Source: Isoetes taiwanensis (Eukaryota > Streptophyta > Lycopodiopsida > Isoetales > Isoetaceae). Taken from it: a stretch of 64,000 bases of DNA. Each line of letters opens with the position of its first letter. Positions within the stretch are counted from its first letter, which is position 1. The stretch is from contig JAJEKV010000036.1 of assembly GCA_021234155.1 (NCBI GenBank), positions 12,787,426 through 12,851,425 of the forward strand. The letters are read 5' to 3'. The notes below the pieces were generated by a model, which did no database searches, had not been told where the DNA came from, and saw only the letters and a program-made list of their open reading frames with translations. This document shows, in pieces, positions 46,461 to 59,575 of the stretch. The translations under genes were made by a program, and so were the position numbers.

Positions 46461-47129
46461 CAGAGCTTTTTATGTTCGATGTCTCTGTTGCTCGGTAGGG
46501 GACGAAGCCGGAATGGCCATGTTCTGCAATCATGATTTCTCGGCTTATCTAATGCCGAAGTTGCATTTTTGTCATTCCGTGTTTGCTTCAAGGCCCTTTG
46601 ATCAGATTCGAGTGCTTTCTTGTGCTCTTGGATATTTTTGGCTTGCTTTGTTAGATTCGAGCTTCTTATTGTCGTAATCAGATGATTTCGTATGGATTTT
46701 TTGAAATACTTGAGGCGATTCTTTGTTCTTCACACGATGTCTGGTAGAAGGAGCAGGGCAGTCAGCTCCGCCTTTTTTCCTCAGTAGGCTTGCAAGCAAT
46801 GTGGATTGGGGCCGATTTGGGTTTTCCTTTTACTCCGGTGGGGATTAATGGCTATCTCGGATGAATAATCTGCCGCCAGATTTCGCATTTCTTCGGCTTT
46901 CTGTTTGGTTTCTTTCTGCTTTATGTTTCTCTGGCTCGGGCCATGACCGAGCTTCATTCTTTGCTGTCGCCAACTATTCTGGAATGCTGGAGTCGAGGTC
47001 TGATGGAGCTTCCTTCTGATAGACAAAAAATCGTTCGAAAAAGTACTGGTGCCTTTTAACTTAACGTCTTTTGTTTATGCAGCTTGCTCAAATCTGGACA
47101 GTGGATCCTTTCTTTAAAATCTGGCTTTG
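46461..47129. other. spacer between copy a and retrocopy
   Basis: No gene recognised. The last bases, AAAATCTGGCTTT (about 47117-47129), are the 5' copy of the target duplication of the L12 retrocopy. Confidence 0.5.
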
Positions 47130-47921
47130 CGGGAGCAGAGCATGGATGTCTGAGAGCTCGACCAGTTCTGCAGGTCCGGCATCGAAAACCCAAAGGTATG
47201 ATTCGATCTGTTCTTAGAATTTCCGGATTTGGCCGCTTGGCAGTCCGGCATTTCAAGCGCTGTCTGGATGGTCAGAACAATGTGGGCAGTAATGGATGTT
47301 GGTTAGGGTTTCATACAGTCGTGAGCTAAAAGTCCAGACAGGTCGAAGCCTTGGGGTTATGGTGCTTGGGGCCGAACCTAATGATCCTAGAACAACCTAC
47401 ACCCCCATCTTCTAAGCTTTATCAGTTTGCCGATGATATTGCCAATCTTACTCTTTTGGAAGTTGCCGATCTGAATGAACTCTTGAAACAGAAACTGGGT
47501 ATGCCAGATATTCCAATGGCTGGCATGATGTCTGTTGGTGGGCAGGCCGCAGCAGCTGCACCTGTTCAGGCTGAAAAGCCTGCAGAAAAAACAGCCTTTG
47601 ATATAAAGCTAGAAAAGTATGAGGCATCTGCCAAAGTCAAAATTATTAAGGAGGTTCGCGCATTTACTAACTTGGGCTTGAAAGGAGCAAAAGAACTGGT
47701 TGAGAAGACACCGGCCATATTGAAGAAAGGTGCGACCAAGGAGGATGCCACACAAACAATTCAAAAGATTACAGCAGCAGGAGGCACCGCAGTTATGGAG
47801 TAAAGAGACATCTGATCATCTAAGCAGGTATTTTCTGCTACTGTGTTTAAATACTCTTTCGTCTAGATTTGAGGCATTCTTATACCTTCAGATCTAGCTT
47901 GCAATATGCCAGAGATTTTTT

Positions 47922-47961
<40 letters not shown>
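47130..47961 (+). pseudogene. retrocopy of mitochondrial ribosomal protein L7/L12
   Basis: Intronless copy of a nuclear gene for the mitoribosomal stalk protein. ATG at 47198 starts MIRSVLRISGFGRLAVRHFK, a basic presequence typical of mitochondrial import. In the same frame a TAA (47327-47329) interrupts, then the mature part follows to 47803: LYQFADDIANLTLLEVADLN (dimerisation), an Ala/Pro hinge and the C-terminal domain KTAFDIKLEKYEASAKVKII, GLKGAKELVEKTPAILKKG. A 39-base poly(A) run (47923-47961) lies 120 bp after the stop. ATCTGGCTTT at 47962-47971 repeats the sequence before 47130. Poly(A), target duplication and no introns show L1-type retroposition, recent given the intact tail. Probably a processed pseudogene because of the stop. 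Confidence 0.88.
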
Positions 47962-47966
<5 letters not shown>

Positions 47967-48205
47967 CTTTACTGCACACTCAGTTGGAGATGAGTTTGTA
48001 TATTTGTTGCCAAAAGCTGTAGGTAACCATCCCAAATTTTAATCACACCAATTGTTCCGGACACGGCGTTTAAAGTCAGATTGTTGATATGGCGAAGCTT
48101 AAGATATGTTCCACTGCCTATTTTATTAAACTGAAATAAAGTTATAGTTGTATGAGAATTTGTATAAAACGTCGTGGTTGGGTATGAATAGAGGTCAGCC
48201 CAATC
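47962..48205. other. 3' target duplication and flank
   Basis: ATCTGGCTTT (47962-47971) is the second copy of the target sequence. The rest is AT-rich with no feature seen. Confidence 0.6.
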
Positions 48206-48346
48206 TCTGGCCTAAGTTGTGAAATGCTTTATTATCATTGTGCTTCATTCCTCCGAATTATGTTCATACTTCTCCAGCCTAAGTTGGGAAATGCTTTATT
48301 ATCACTGTGCTTCATTTCTCAGAAGTATATTCATACTTCTCCGGCA
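48206..48346. repeat. two-copy ~70-bp tandem duplication
   Basis: Two units start CCTAAGTTG and share GAAATGCTTTATTATCA, GTGCTTCATT and TTCATACTTCTCC, at about 48209 and 48280. They differ by several substitutions. Frames here are not genes. Confidence 0.75.
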
Positions 48347-48763
48347 AACATTTAGCTGTAGTATTGTTTGTAAGGTCGTCGTTTGTTTATCGGTGTTACT
48401 ATTAGAGCCCTGGCATAGTTGAAATGCTCATCATGGGGTGTGGCTGTCTGGATTCAATTCTTAGCATTACAAAAGTGCATAGACGCTAAGAATCTTCCTC
48501 CATAAAAGTGTCTATATAATGGTAGCATCAATAATGATGGTGGCCCATCATGGCAGTGTAGTGTACGTGAGAGAATCTTCGATCAGGCTTGATAGGGTAT
48601 CCATACTCTGGTATCTTCTTGAACATGGCCCGTTGTGGCATCCATGTGGATTGTGGTGAAGGCTGGAATGGATTGGTGTGCCCATTAAGGGGGGATGTTG
48701 GAGTATGTGTAATGGGCACACATGAAGAATGACTCAGTGGAGGAATGCCGAAAGCCCATCAAT

Positions 48764-48835
48764 GGGCCGGTAGCTCAGTGGTAGAGTACTTGGCTTGCAA
48801 GCAAGAGGTCCTGGGTTCGATCCCCAGCCTGTCCA
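48764..48835 (+). tRNA. tRNA-Ala (UGC)
   Basis: 72 nt. D arm GCTC-AGTGGTA-GAGT; anticodon loop CTTGCAA gives anticodon TGC; T arm CTGGG-TTCGATC-CCCAG; discriminator A; no encoded CCA. A box (TAGCTCAGTGG) and B box (GGTTCGATCCC) are intact. Imperfections: a C5-U68 mismatch and a G-U in the acceptor stem, and G31-G39 at the base of the anticodon loop. It may be functional or slightly decayed; no intron. Confidence 0.8.
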
Positions 48836-49494
48836 CCCAATCATAGAAGGCTCATTTCTCAACATGGCAATGAATCTTCAAATCTGCAGGCTGTTATATG
48901 CTGTTAAAATGCTTAGAAAAGCAACACATTGAAGGTTCTAAATTTTGTTTGTGGCATGTTTGAGTATGCAATTTGTAGTTTTGTTGGAGATTTTGCAGTC
49001 TTGCAATGGCTTGCAAAGCTTTCTCCCCTCAGAGTTCTTTTAAGTCCAGTGCTGGATATTTATGTCATTTCTAGGGAACTAGTGATTATTCCATGAACTC
49101 TTTGTTGAGACCTATGATGCATTAGTCAATGACACCTTCATGTTGGAAACACAGCAATGTTCGATAAAATGACTAATGTGGAAAAGAAATTTCTATTTGG
49201 ACTTATGGCCTATCTATAGTTGCTACCATTTGTCATGATCGTAATGTCAACCATTAAATTCCATTATGTTTAAGCTACATCCAAGACGCTATTGCAATAA
49301 TAAATTTGTAAGACATCCATAAGCACTAATAGTGGAACCATTGCTTGCTTAAGTAGGGGTCTCATAACCACTTAATAGTGCAACCATTGCAATATTGTAG
49401 TCATAAGCACATAATACTAGGGTATGAAGCTTGCAACAATACAACCAATAGCTATCGTTTTGTACATGATGCAATGGAAAGGAAAATACGGCAT
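48836..49494. other. intergenic spacer
   Basis: AT-rich, no gene or repeat recognised apart from short repeated words (CAACCATTGC, near 49337 and 49382). Confidence 0.5.
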
Positions 49495-49548
49495 AATTAG
49501 AATAGAATAGAATAGAGTTCTTATCGTCCACAGAGACGAATTGGCCTA
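49495..49548 (-). mobile_element. LINE/SINE-like 3' end with (TTCTA)n tail
   Basis: On the minus strand CCAATTCGTCTCTGTGGACG is followed by ATAAGAACTC and a TTCTA repeat. The plus sequence TTATCGTCCACAGAGACGAA matches 11399-11418 with two differences, where the tail is CTTC-type. Same family end with a different microsatellite tail. Confidence 0.5.
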
Positions 49549-50045
49549 CAGCATCTTGGAGAATCTAGAAGAATCTCAAGAGAATCTTAGGTATTCTAGG
49601 GGAATCTTTATAGAATCTTGGGAAATCTGAGAGAATCTACATGGTTAAAAGAGAATCTAAGGGAATGTTGATAAAATCTTTAAGAACCCAGAGGAATCTA
49701 AGGGAATCTTCATAGGATCTTAGAGAATCTAGAGGAATCTCAAGATAATCTTATAGGGATTCTAGGTGAATCTTTATAGGATCTTGATAGATCTAAGAGA
49801 ATCTACATGAAATCTTGGAAAATCTAGAGGAATTTTGGGATAATCTTTGAAAACCTAGGGGAATCTTAAGAGAATCTTAGAAAATCTAGAGAAATATTTG
49901 AGAATCGAGAGGAATCTTGATAAAATCTTGGAGATTCTATGGGAATCTTCATAGAATCTACAAGAATCTAGGGGAATCTACATAGAATATTGTAGAATCT
50001 AAAGGAACCTTGGGCTAATCATCAGAAATCTAGGGACTCTTTCAT
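49549..50045. repeat. GAATCT-type array at 10-11 bp spacing, array 1
   Basis: Degenerate GAATCT words recur about every 10 or 11 bp (for example 49561, 49571, 49582, 49592, 49602, 49613) within a loose CTAGAGGAATCTT pattern over about 500 bp. No coding potential. The helical spacing may give bent DNA. Confidence 0.75.
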
Positions 50046-50081
50046 GCTGGGTGTGTTTTGAAGGGTCGGCTTCATGCAGGC

Positions 50082-50640
50082 CCTCATATTACAAAAACTT
50101 GTATATATATCTATTATCTATTATCTATTATTATATATATACAATTATATTATGGGTCCTATGGGGGGGTGAAAGTAGGTAGAGATTATTCCTGGCCGTC
50201 GATTTTTTGAGGTGTCGCCACAATAGCTGTTGGATTTGATGGGGGGGCATGTATGGGGCATGCATGGGGCATGCACCCCATCCCTGGGCCGTCGATCGGG
50301 CACGTGAGAAATCGTGGCCCTTGATTTTAAGGTTAAGGAAGGTGCAAGGAAATTGTTGGTAAAGCTTGATCTCGGCCGTCCATCTCTGAGATGGATGGTC
50401 CAGACGGTGACACTTCAATCAACCCCAAGCAGCCCCCTTTATTTGGGGGTTTTGATGTGGCCCGTTAGATCTAGGGCTTCAATTGGGGCATTTTATGTAG
50501 ACCGTCCATCCTTGAAATTAGGGCTTTTATATTTAATGTTTATTAAATATTGGGTGTGAAAGGAAATTGTATTACATTTAGGTGAGGTGGCACTGGCAGC
50601 AATTAAGCATCATTAATTACATTGTTAGGTGGCAAGTTTT
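50082..50640 (+). repeat. TA-flanked GCATGC-rich repeat, copy b
   Basis: ACAAAAACTTGTATATATAT, a TCTATTA-type run, GGCCGTCGAT, GATGGGGGGGCATGTATGGG, GCATGCACCCC, GCCGTCGATCGG, CCCTTGATTTTAAGG, AAGGAAGGTGCAAGG, then GGTGAGGTGGCA, the same order as copies a and c. No ORF is supported. Confidence 0.6.
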
Positions 50641-52460
50641 CAGTCCCGTTTCTTCTGTAACATCGTAGGTAGCTATGGCGACCTTTGCAAGTAAAGGGAA
50701 GGCCGAGCCTTCCGATTATCCTTTACAATCCTCGTTACCTCCCCTTTGTTTTTCTACGATTAGGGTTCTTATAGTTCTTCCGAATTCCTTAGCCGATGGT
50801 TTCTTTGCAGAAGCGCGATTCTTTCCCGGTGGCATCATCTTTGCTATGGCAGGAGTAAAGCATTCTTCGTATTGGAAAGGATTTTTTTGTTCCTTATCAG
50901 TGCCAGTGCATTCCGGCATTGCCAAAACCTTCCCGAAACTTATTGAAATTTCTGCCATTTTCTATTTTCTACATATAAAGAGGAGAGATCAAAAGACAGT
51001 GGGAGTTGCGCCCATTTTTATCTGGACATGTCTGGAGCTTTAATGCAGAGCTCGAACTTACGTTTGCATGTGTTTTCCTTCGATGCATTCTGAGCTGGCT
51101 ATAGCGGCTTCTCTGAATGCTTTGCAGGCTTGAAGCTTTTTCAAAGAATAAATGAGGTTCGTAGTTAACAGTGGCTCTGCCGGAGTTGCTCTATTATTTG
51201 AGGCAGACACAGGTCAAGTTATCCTGCCTTTTAAGAATGGCTGTTTCTATGAAATGACAAATGTCCCAGGCAGCAACGATTTAGATATGGTATCCATTGC
51301 CAATTTCGGGGTTTTGTGCTTATTGCTTTCTGTGTTTCCGGAGGCCTTTTTCAGGATTTTGCTCCCAGCTTCAAATCTTGAAAAAGAAGGCGCTGGATCT
51401 GCCATTGCGTTATGCCTCCTAGCAGGTTAGCATCTAGAATGATGACACAGTTGTCACTTCTCTTTTAAAATGACTCCATTTTTTATTTAGCGTTGGGATT
51501 TTGCACAGTGTTGCCTGCCATTGTTTTGGTATTTCGTTGTTCATTAGAATTGCCTGTTCATTTTGGCTTTCTTTCTCATATAAGGTATCAATCCTAGTTT
51601 GACGGTGTGAACAAATGTAACGCGACCCAGCCAATTGTGTCTGCCACTGTTCTGGTGTTCCATTTTGTTCCAGTGTCTGCCAAGATGCAAATTCCTCAAA
51701 CGTCTTTGCAGATTGGTACAAAAATTACGCAGATATTTGTCGAAATGGGGTGCTTCCGAATTTGGATGGCCTATGCTCAAATCAGGAAAGATATGGCCGG
51801 TTCATGATCTGGGTAAGAGATTCAAACATTGAGGTGCATCATCTTGAATTTGATGGCGCTGTAGGCTTGGGTCTCTGCTTTGGCCGACTTATGTGCTGAT
51901 TTGGCTGTCTGGTCTAATGTCTGTTGCCAGCGGCTTCGTCGAAAGAACTGTCCCAGTGAACGTCTCCATATTCTCTGCCCAAACTGTCTACGAAACAGGG
52001 GCAGCTATGGATGCGCCATGTTTGTATTTTGGAAGTGCAAATCCAGTTTTCTCTGTCGGAGCTATGGTGCCTATGACGGATTTGCTTCGGGAAAGTTGGT
52101 TCCCGCAAAATCTTGTTAAATGTCCACCTTCTTGGCATGCTGATTTTCACTCTGTACCTTTTGGCTATGGCAGAGCTACCGATTGTTGGCCAGAATGGGA
52201 AAGAACAACATAGATGCTGGTTCTTCCAGCGCTCTGCTCTCTGCAAGGCATGTGATAGCCTGCAACTCTTTTTTCAGTTTTTGTGATTTGAAGAGCATAG
52301 AGAGAGCTATGATTCTTTGAGGTTCCTAACATATTGGTCTTGCAAGGATATGTACATGGTTATAGCAAAATGATGTTGCCATTTTAGAAAAGCTACTGTA
52401 TGATAGATGAATTTTATCTGTATGATAGATGAATTTTATCTGGTCTAATTTGGTCTTCCC
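50641..52460. other. 1.8 kb with unassigned frames
   Basis: Several overlapping frames of 60-120 codons on both strands (for example plus 50675-51043, 51152-51430, 51893-52213), none with a domain I know. GC content and codon look are a little more gene-like than the flanks, so decayed exons of a captured gene are possible. Confidence 0.35.
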
Positions 52461-52470
52461 GTTATTGCAG

Positions 52471-52710
52471 GAAGAAGGGGGTGATAATCTGGCCCCAGGC
52501 TTACAGAAGCAAATAGATGAGACTTTGGAAGAGATAACACCACGATGCATGCTTGAGATTCTTGCTTATCATTAGATGCAGAACATAAGTCCCAGCGTGA
52601 AGCTGGTCTACAAGAAGAGCTCAAACACTTGTTATGGGATGCAGGAAATGTGTCCTTTATGGTTCTTGATGGGGCATTCACACGTGAGAAATTTATGAAA
52701 GAAGCTTAAG
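52471..52710 (+). pseudogene. exon-like sequence of unknown gene
   Basis: A good 3' splice site (CTTCCCGTTATTGCAG at 52455-52470) precedes EEGGDNLAPGLQKQIDETLE with a stop after LEILAYH. In a nearby frame DAEHKSQREAGLQEELKHLL and DAGNVSFMVLDGAFTREKF continue to a stop near 52709. The polar, coding-like composition suggests a degraded exon; I do not recognise the protein. Confidence 0.35.
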
Positions 52711-52885
52711 GATGGCTGCACCAGAGCAGGCAATACATAATGGCAAATGCGACAGTGGTCTAATAGATGGGAAGACATTGCTATGTAAGAATTGTTCAGC
52801 TATGTCCATGTGATGGCTCTGCCTATATGCTTATGTCAGACATCTATTCTGAGGCATGTATGTGGTCAGATGCTGTGCGGAATAG

Positions 52886-53092
52886 ATGAGCTTAGGCAGT
52901 GTGCAGGTGCATGGAAAAAACCTGCAATGGCATGGATTTGAGATTGATAACAACGTGCATGAGTTCTTTGTGAAAGATAGAAGCCATCGAAGAAGTGAAG
53001 AGATCTATGCCACATTGAAACGTCTAAGTACACAAATGAAGGAAAGCGGATACTTTCCAAAACTTGATGATGCCAAATCCAGTGCAAAGTAA
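52886..53092 (+). pseudogene. PPR protein C-terminal (E/E+) fragment
   Basis: The frame reads FEIDNNVHEFFVKDRSHRRS then EEIYATLKRLSTQMKESGYF, matching the E/E+ end of plant PLS-class PPR proteins (usual form VH-x-F-x-x-x-D-x-SHP...EIY...L...M...GY-x-P). No PPR repeats lie upstream in frame and no DYW domain follows. PPR-E proteins act in organelle RNA editing; this short piece is a fragment. Confidence 0.7.
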
Positions 53093-53396
53093 GTGCCTTA
53101 AGTATTTAGTTACTGCCTTTTCCAATGTTCATCAGCAATTGCTCTGTGATTCACTAAAAACAAATGTTAAAACTCATTCCTTTTGGGAAGAAATAAGCTG
53201 GCTATTGTGGTCTCTATTTGTCCTGTGACAACTATGGAACTACGGCGATCACTCAGTTAGATCCATAATTGCAACCTTAACTAAAGTGCCAATGAGGAAA
53301 TGTCATGATAAATCTTAGTTTTTTTATTTGTAAAAAGCTGCTGCTGCTGTAGATTTCTTGAACGGTATGGATGTCAGTCAGATTTTCTAGAAACGT

Positions 53397-53905
53397 GGCC
53401 ATAACTCCCAAATTGAAGCTCTGTTTTATGCACAAGAACATCCGTTGGAAAGGTCACTGGAAGGTCCACAATTGATGCTAGGCGTCCATTTTCCAAATTC
53501 CTAGCAGAAATGGGCCAAAACAGTGCCAAATCAGGCAATGTCTTTGCTGCCACAGTTTTACAGTCGGGTAGAAATATGGCCATAACTCCAAAATGAAAGC
53601 TCTATTTTCTGCACAGGAACATCCGGCGGAAAGGTCACTGGAAGATCCACAATTGATGCTAGGCATCCATTTTCCAAATTCTTAACATAAATGGGCTAAA
53701 ACAGTGCCAAATGGTCTAATGTCTTTGCTTGCCACAGTTTTACAGTTGAGTTATGGCCATAACTCTTAAATGAAAGCTCTATTGTCTGTGCAAGAACATG
53801 TATTGGAAGATCATTGGTCAGTCCACAAATGTTGCTTGGCATACATTTTTCAAATGCTTAGCATGAATGAGTCAAACCACCAAGTATGCACTCTTGAGCT
53901 TGGTT
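53397..53905. repeat. ~180-bp tandem repeat, three copies
   Basis: Units start at about 53397, 53578 and 53754 (TGGCCATAACTC), giving periods of 181 and 176 bp. Each has GAAAGCTCTRTTTTCTG-like, GGAAAGGTCACTGGAAG and CACAATTGATGCTAGGC sequence and ends in CCACAGTTTTACAG. The copies are diverged and the third is the most degraded. No gene. Confidence 0.85.
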
Positions 53906-53959
53906 TTTTACAGCTGCAACAAATTTTGTTACGGCCAGTTGAATGCTTCGCTTTCTAGA

Positions 53960-55730
53960 TATCATAACATCATCTTAAAATAACCCGCATTACACCAAGC
54001 ACATGCTCTTCTCAAGGAACATGGCAAACAACAATATGTCCCCGAGAATATGGCTTGTTACCTTCAAGAGTCTGTTATAACTAGCTCGTGTATATTTCAT
54101 CGTGCCCTATGTTGCAAGCAAATCGGCATCCGCCACTTCTTCATAGTTTTGAGATTTTATTTGTACGATTGATCATTATCATTTGCTTAGTTATTCTCGT
54201 TTCTATGGTATTCATCAAATCCAAATTTTTAGTTTCTCTAGTTTATGATCTTGCTCGGATTTTAAATGACTCCATGTTCTTTGTTTGTCCAGAACCAGAT
54301 TTTATGCGTTCGTAAGGCAAATTCCCGATTTACATCAAGGTGCACTTGGTAAGAAAGCTTGCTTTCGATCTAACATGTGTGTAACTTGAAAGTTGTTAAA
54401 TTGGCCATTTCCAGACTTGCTTTTATGCTTTCATAAGCATGCGAGCTATCACTAAAGCTATGAAGATTGCGGTCGACACCCACGCCCGTGATTTCTTCTC
54501 TACCGATGCTTCCGTGATGGGAAGGGAGTAAGTTGGCCCTACATATTTACATAAAAGTCTCAAACATAGTTTTGTCAATGGATTATGTCCGAAACTTCCC
54601 TATATTTTGCCATATAATGCGTAGTCGCATTATATTAAAGGTATGAACATTATCAAGGGAGTCATTTACATTTGTTTTGCTAGGTCCATTTTAAATGCAA
54701 CCTAGTGCTTTGTCTTCAACCCAGTCCTTCCATATTGGATAAACTAGGGTGAGGCGCAACATCCAAAGGTGTTTTTGTTCGAATGGCATAACTAGTTCCC
54801 TCGCCATTTTTCATTTCAAAAAACCACGCTTTATACTCCAATAACATGTTGTGGATGACCCGTGCGGATTTTCTTTGAGCTATTGTTCCATTATAGCAAG
54901 ACATCAGCAACATGTCAAGACATCCCGCATTTTATTTGGACTATTGTAGGATTTGCCTCGCAATGCGAGAGATCCGCCACAATCTATAGGTGAAAGAAAA
55001 ATTAGATTCGCTATTGATAATGTTCTAGATGAGTATGCACATTCTATATATAATGTGCAATGTGCGGTATCATTAGAAATGGGCCCAATCGCTTATTGTT
55101 TATCCGGATTTTTGTTCCCACTAGAAATGGAGGCAAAGAAAGTTTGGCACTCATGCTTATTTGATGCGCTTGAGTAGATTCTAAAGTGGGATTTTTTGTA
55201 TCCTCGTAGATAATCAATTGTATTTCCTTAGCACATATATCTCATTAATAAAGGGAGGTACATTTTAAATGCTTATGGTGCTTCAGAAATAGCTACTGAA
55301 TGTGTTCTTCAAACTTATGCTTGCAAGTGCTATGATGCTGATCAAAGGTTGTATTTGGAGTTGATGTATCTACAAGAGGTTTCCAGTGAAATTTCAAGCC
55401 TAGATGAACTTTTTCTTAACTGGAGTAGATCATGGATTTGTGGATTTGTAGTGCACATTATGATGTTTGCTATTTGTCTTTTAAATGCCAATTTTTGTAT
55501 GTCTTTCAAATGGTTTTTCCACTGGAGACAAGGCGTTTACATGCCCATTTCATAAATGTACTGGAGATTGACATGAAAGTGGTTGTGCATGTTTCTACTG
55601 GTTCTTATTTTATGTTTTCATTTTGTGCCTTATATATTTTATAAAAGGCATATCAATTTAGTGAGATGATTTATTGATCATTGTACATTTAATACGATGC
55701 TTTTTCTAGTCACGTTGTATCTCTTAATCA
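53960..55730. other. upstream of WD40 relic, no recognised exons
   Basis: AT-rich. Some short frames (for example 54953-55177 and 55349-55555) have exon-like flanks but no domain I recognise. They could be decayed exons of the downstream gene or of other debris. Confidence 0.35.
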
Positions 55731-55731
55731 G

Positions 55732-56176
55732 GAGATATATTGTGCCGCCCATGAGGGAGTTGTTGAAGACGTGCCTTGGCATTTAAGGCATGAGAATCTT
55801 TTCGATCGGTTGGAGATGATGGCAATCTAGTCATCCGGAGATATATCGTGCCGATGGCGCCTTGGCATTTAAGGCATGAAAATCTTTTCGGATCAGTTGG
55901 AGATGATGGCAATCTAGTCATTTGGGAGTTGGGACATGCAGTACTGAAAAGCCACACAAATCTAAGGTATGATGCGATGTTACTAGTAATATCCTTTATC
56001 CAGGCATGTTTTTTGGCTTGTGAATCACATTTCTTTTGTCATTAACTGCAGATTACTTGCTTAGCCTTCAATTGTATTAATGATTTTGTGCTTGCAACCG
56101 ATGGAGCGGGCAAAATAGTTGCCCTATTTGACCTGCGGCAACTTTCTGGCAAGTTGCATTCATTCGTTAACCACAG
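55732..56176 (+). pseudogene. MSI/FVE-type WD40 gene relic
   Basis: Histone-binding WD40 proteins (MSI1-5/RBBP4/7) act in chromatin complexes. Exon 1 reads EIYCAAHEGVVEDVPWHLRH, then a duplicated piece APWHLRHENLFGSVGDDGNL with VIWELGHAVLKSHTNL up to a donor at 55966. After an 85-bp intron ending TTAACTGCAG, exon 2 (56052-56176) reads ITCLAFNCINDFVLATDGAG and KIVALFDLRQLSGKLHSF, ending CAG|GTGTGAG. These match consecutive blades of MSI-type propellers. A roughly 105-bp internal tandem duplication, a one-base deletion in its first copy and a phase clash at the intron show it is broken. The rest of the gene is not readable here. Confidence 0.75.
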
Positions 56177-58010
<1,834 letters not shown>

Positions 58011-59082
58011 TGAAATTTAAAGTTGGGGAAAGTGCAAAGAAATGACACGACATTTGTGGGAGGCAGATAGACCGTTGAAATTTTTGTATGGGTAAGACTA
58101 GTGTGATTTGATATGATGTAAATGTTAATATGATGTTTTTGCTATTTAGATGAGATAGCGTGAGGTTTGAGCCGCATGCTGATTTTCGGCCTAGAATTGT
58201 GAAGTGTTGCTCGACGAACTGGCATGGAAATTGTTTGGAATTAATGAGTGGCTGCGGGCTTCCTTACGAGGACACGATGGTACCAGCCGAATCATGCAGA
58301 GGTTTCTGGAAGCTCCCTTTCGCTTCAATCAAGGTAAGGATGAAAAATGTTGGTTTCTGATAAAAGTAGACTACTCACAGTTTGCATTTGGCGCATGGCT
58401 TGAGCGACTTTCATGCACTGAACAAACGAAAACTTAGAAGGGCTTTGGAATCGGAGACATTACCTATTGCGAAGGTAACTATTCATCGAGATCATGCATG
58501 CTCATTCTCCTTGCTAGATAATTTCGAGATATGTGGGGCTTCTATGAATTTATGAGCATGGGATTCGTCTAGCTCTTGCATTCACAGTCTCCTTAGTGGA
58601 TAATTCTGAGAAATGTGTGGCCTCATGTGAATTTATGAGCATGGAACCTTGAACTAATAGAGTTAGATGGCATCTAGATTTATGCCTTCGTTGTGCAGGA
58701 ACAGAGAAATACAAACAATATTAAGCTGGCCTCTAGAAGGAATCTGTGTGGTTTGATAGTAGGTATATATTATGAATTAGCATCTAAATTTATGCCTTAG
58801 TCCCCATTATGATAGTAGGTTTTGTTCCTTCACTGTTATTTTGTGTTGATTGTTCCAGCTGTTTGGTGTCCCAAGTTATATACATGTGCTTTTTTTCTGA
58901 GTATGTACCAAGGGATATGGGATTGAAAAGGTTATTCTGGTATAGGATGGAATAAGAAAGTTTTGAAAGTTTTGATCTTGCTCCTAGGTGTCTAATCTAG
59001 TTGTTTAAGTGGCTGCCATGCAGACAGAAAGAGAGAACTACAGGCATCTCTTGCGTCCAGAGGGAGGTTGTGTGCTTTTATA
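58011..59082. other. possible decayed exon and spacer
   Basis: A stretch ending CAATCAAG|GTAAGG at about 58334 looks like an exon with a donor; its frames (for example LLDELAWKLFGINEWL) match nothing I know. The remainder is AT-rich without features. Confidence 0.35.
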
Positions 59083-59537
59083 CCAACATGGAATCCAGGT
59101 GCTGCTTGGACTATGTTTATTCTTAAATAATAGATTAAGCTGTAGATATGTCCGTTAGTGGTTGGGCTATGTTCATCTCTAAATAATAGATAAAGCTCTA
59201 AATAATAGATTAAGCTCTGGATATGTCCATTAGTTTCTATTGTGTTTTACAGCTTGATTCTCATTTGTTGGGTGTTCCAAACTGTGTATTATCTATACAT
59301 TAGTCAGGTCAGCATGGAACTCTGAAAGTTTTGATGTCCAGTTGTAATTTCCTGTTCTAAACCAACTTGCAATCCAGGTGCTGGTTGAGCTATGTTCCTT
59401 TCTAAGAAATAGATTAATCTCTAGATATGTCCATTAATGTTTGGGCTATGTTCATTTTTAAACAATAGGTTAAGCTCAAAATATGTCCGCTACTTTCTAT
59501 TGTGTTTTGCTTCTTGATTCTCATTTGTTGTGTATTT
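59083..59537. repeat. nested tandem repeats before helicase
   Basis: A ~65-bp unit (GGGCTATGTTCAT, AAATAATAGATTAAGCTC, ATATGTCCATTAG) repeats several times. The larger block ACCAACWTG...CAATCCAGGTGCTG through TTCTATTGTGTTTT and TTGATTCTCATTTGTTG occurs twice, at about 59083-59270 and 59359-59537. Confidence 0.75.
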
Positions 59538-59575
59538 TAAACTGTGCATGTGTTTTCATGTGACATATTTGTGGG

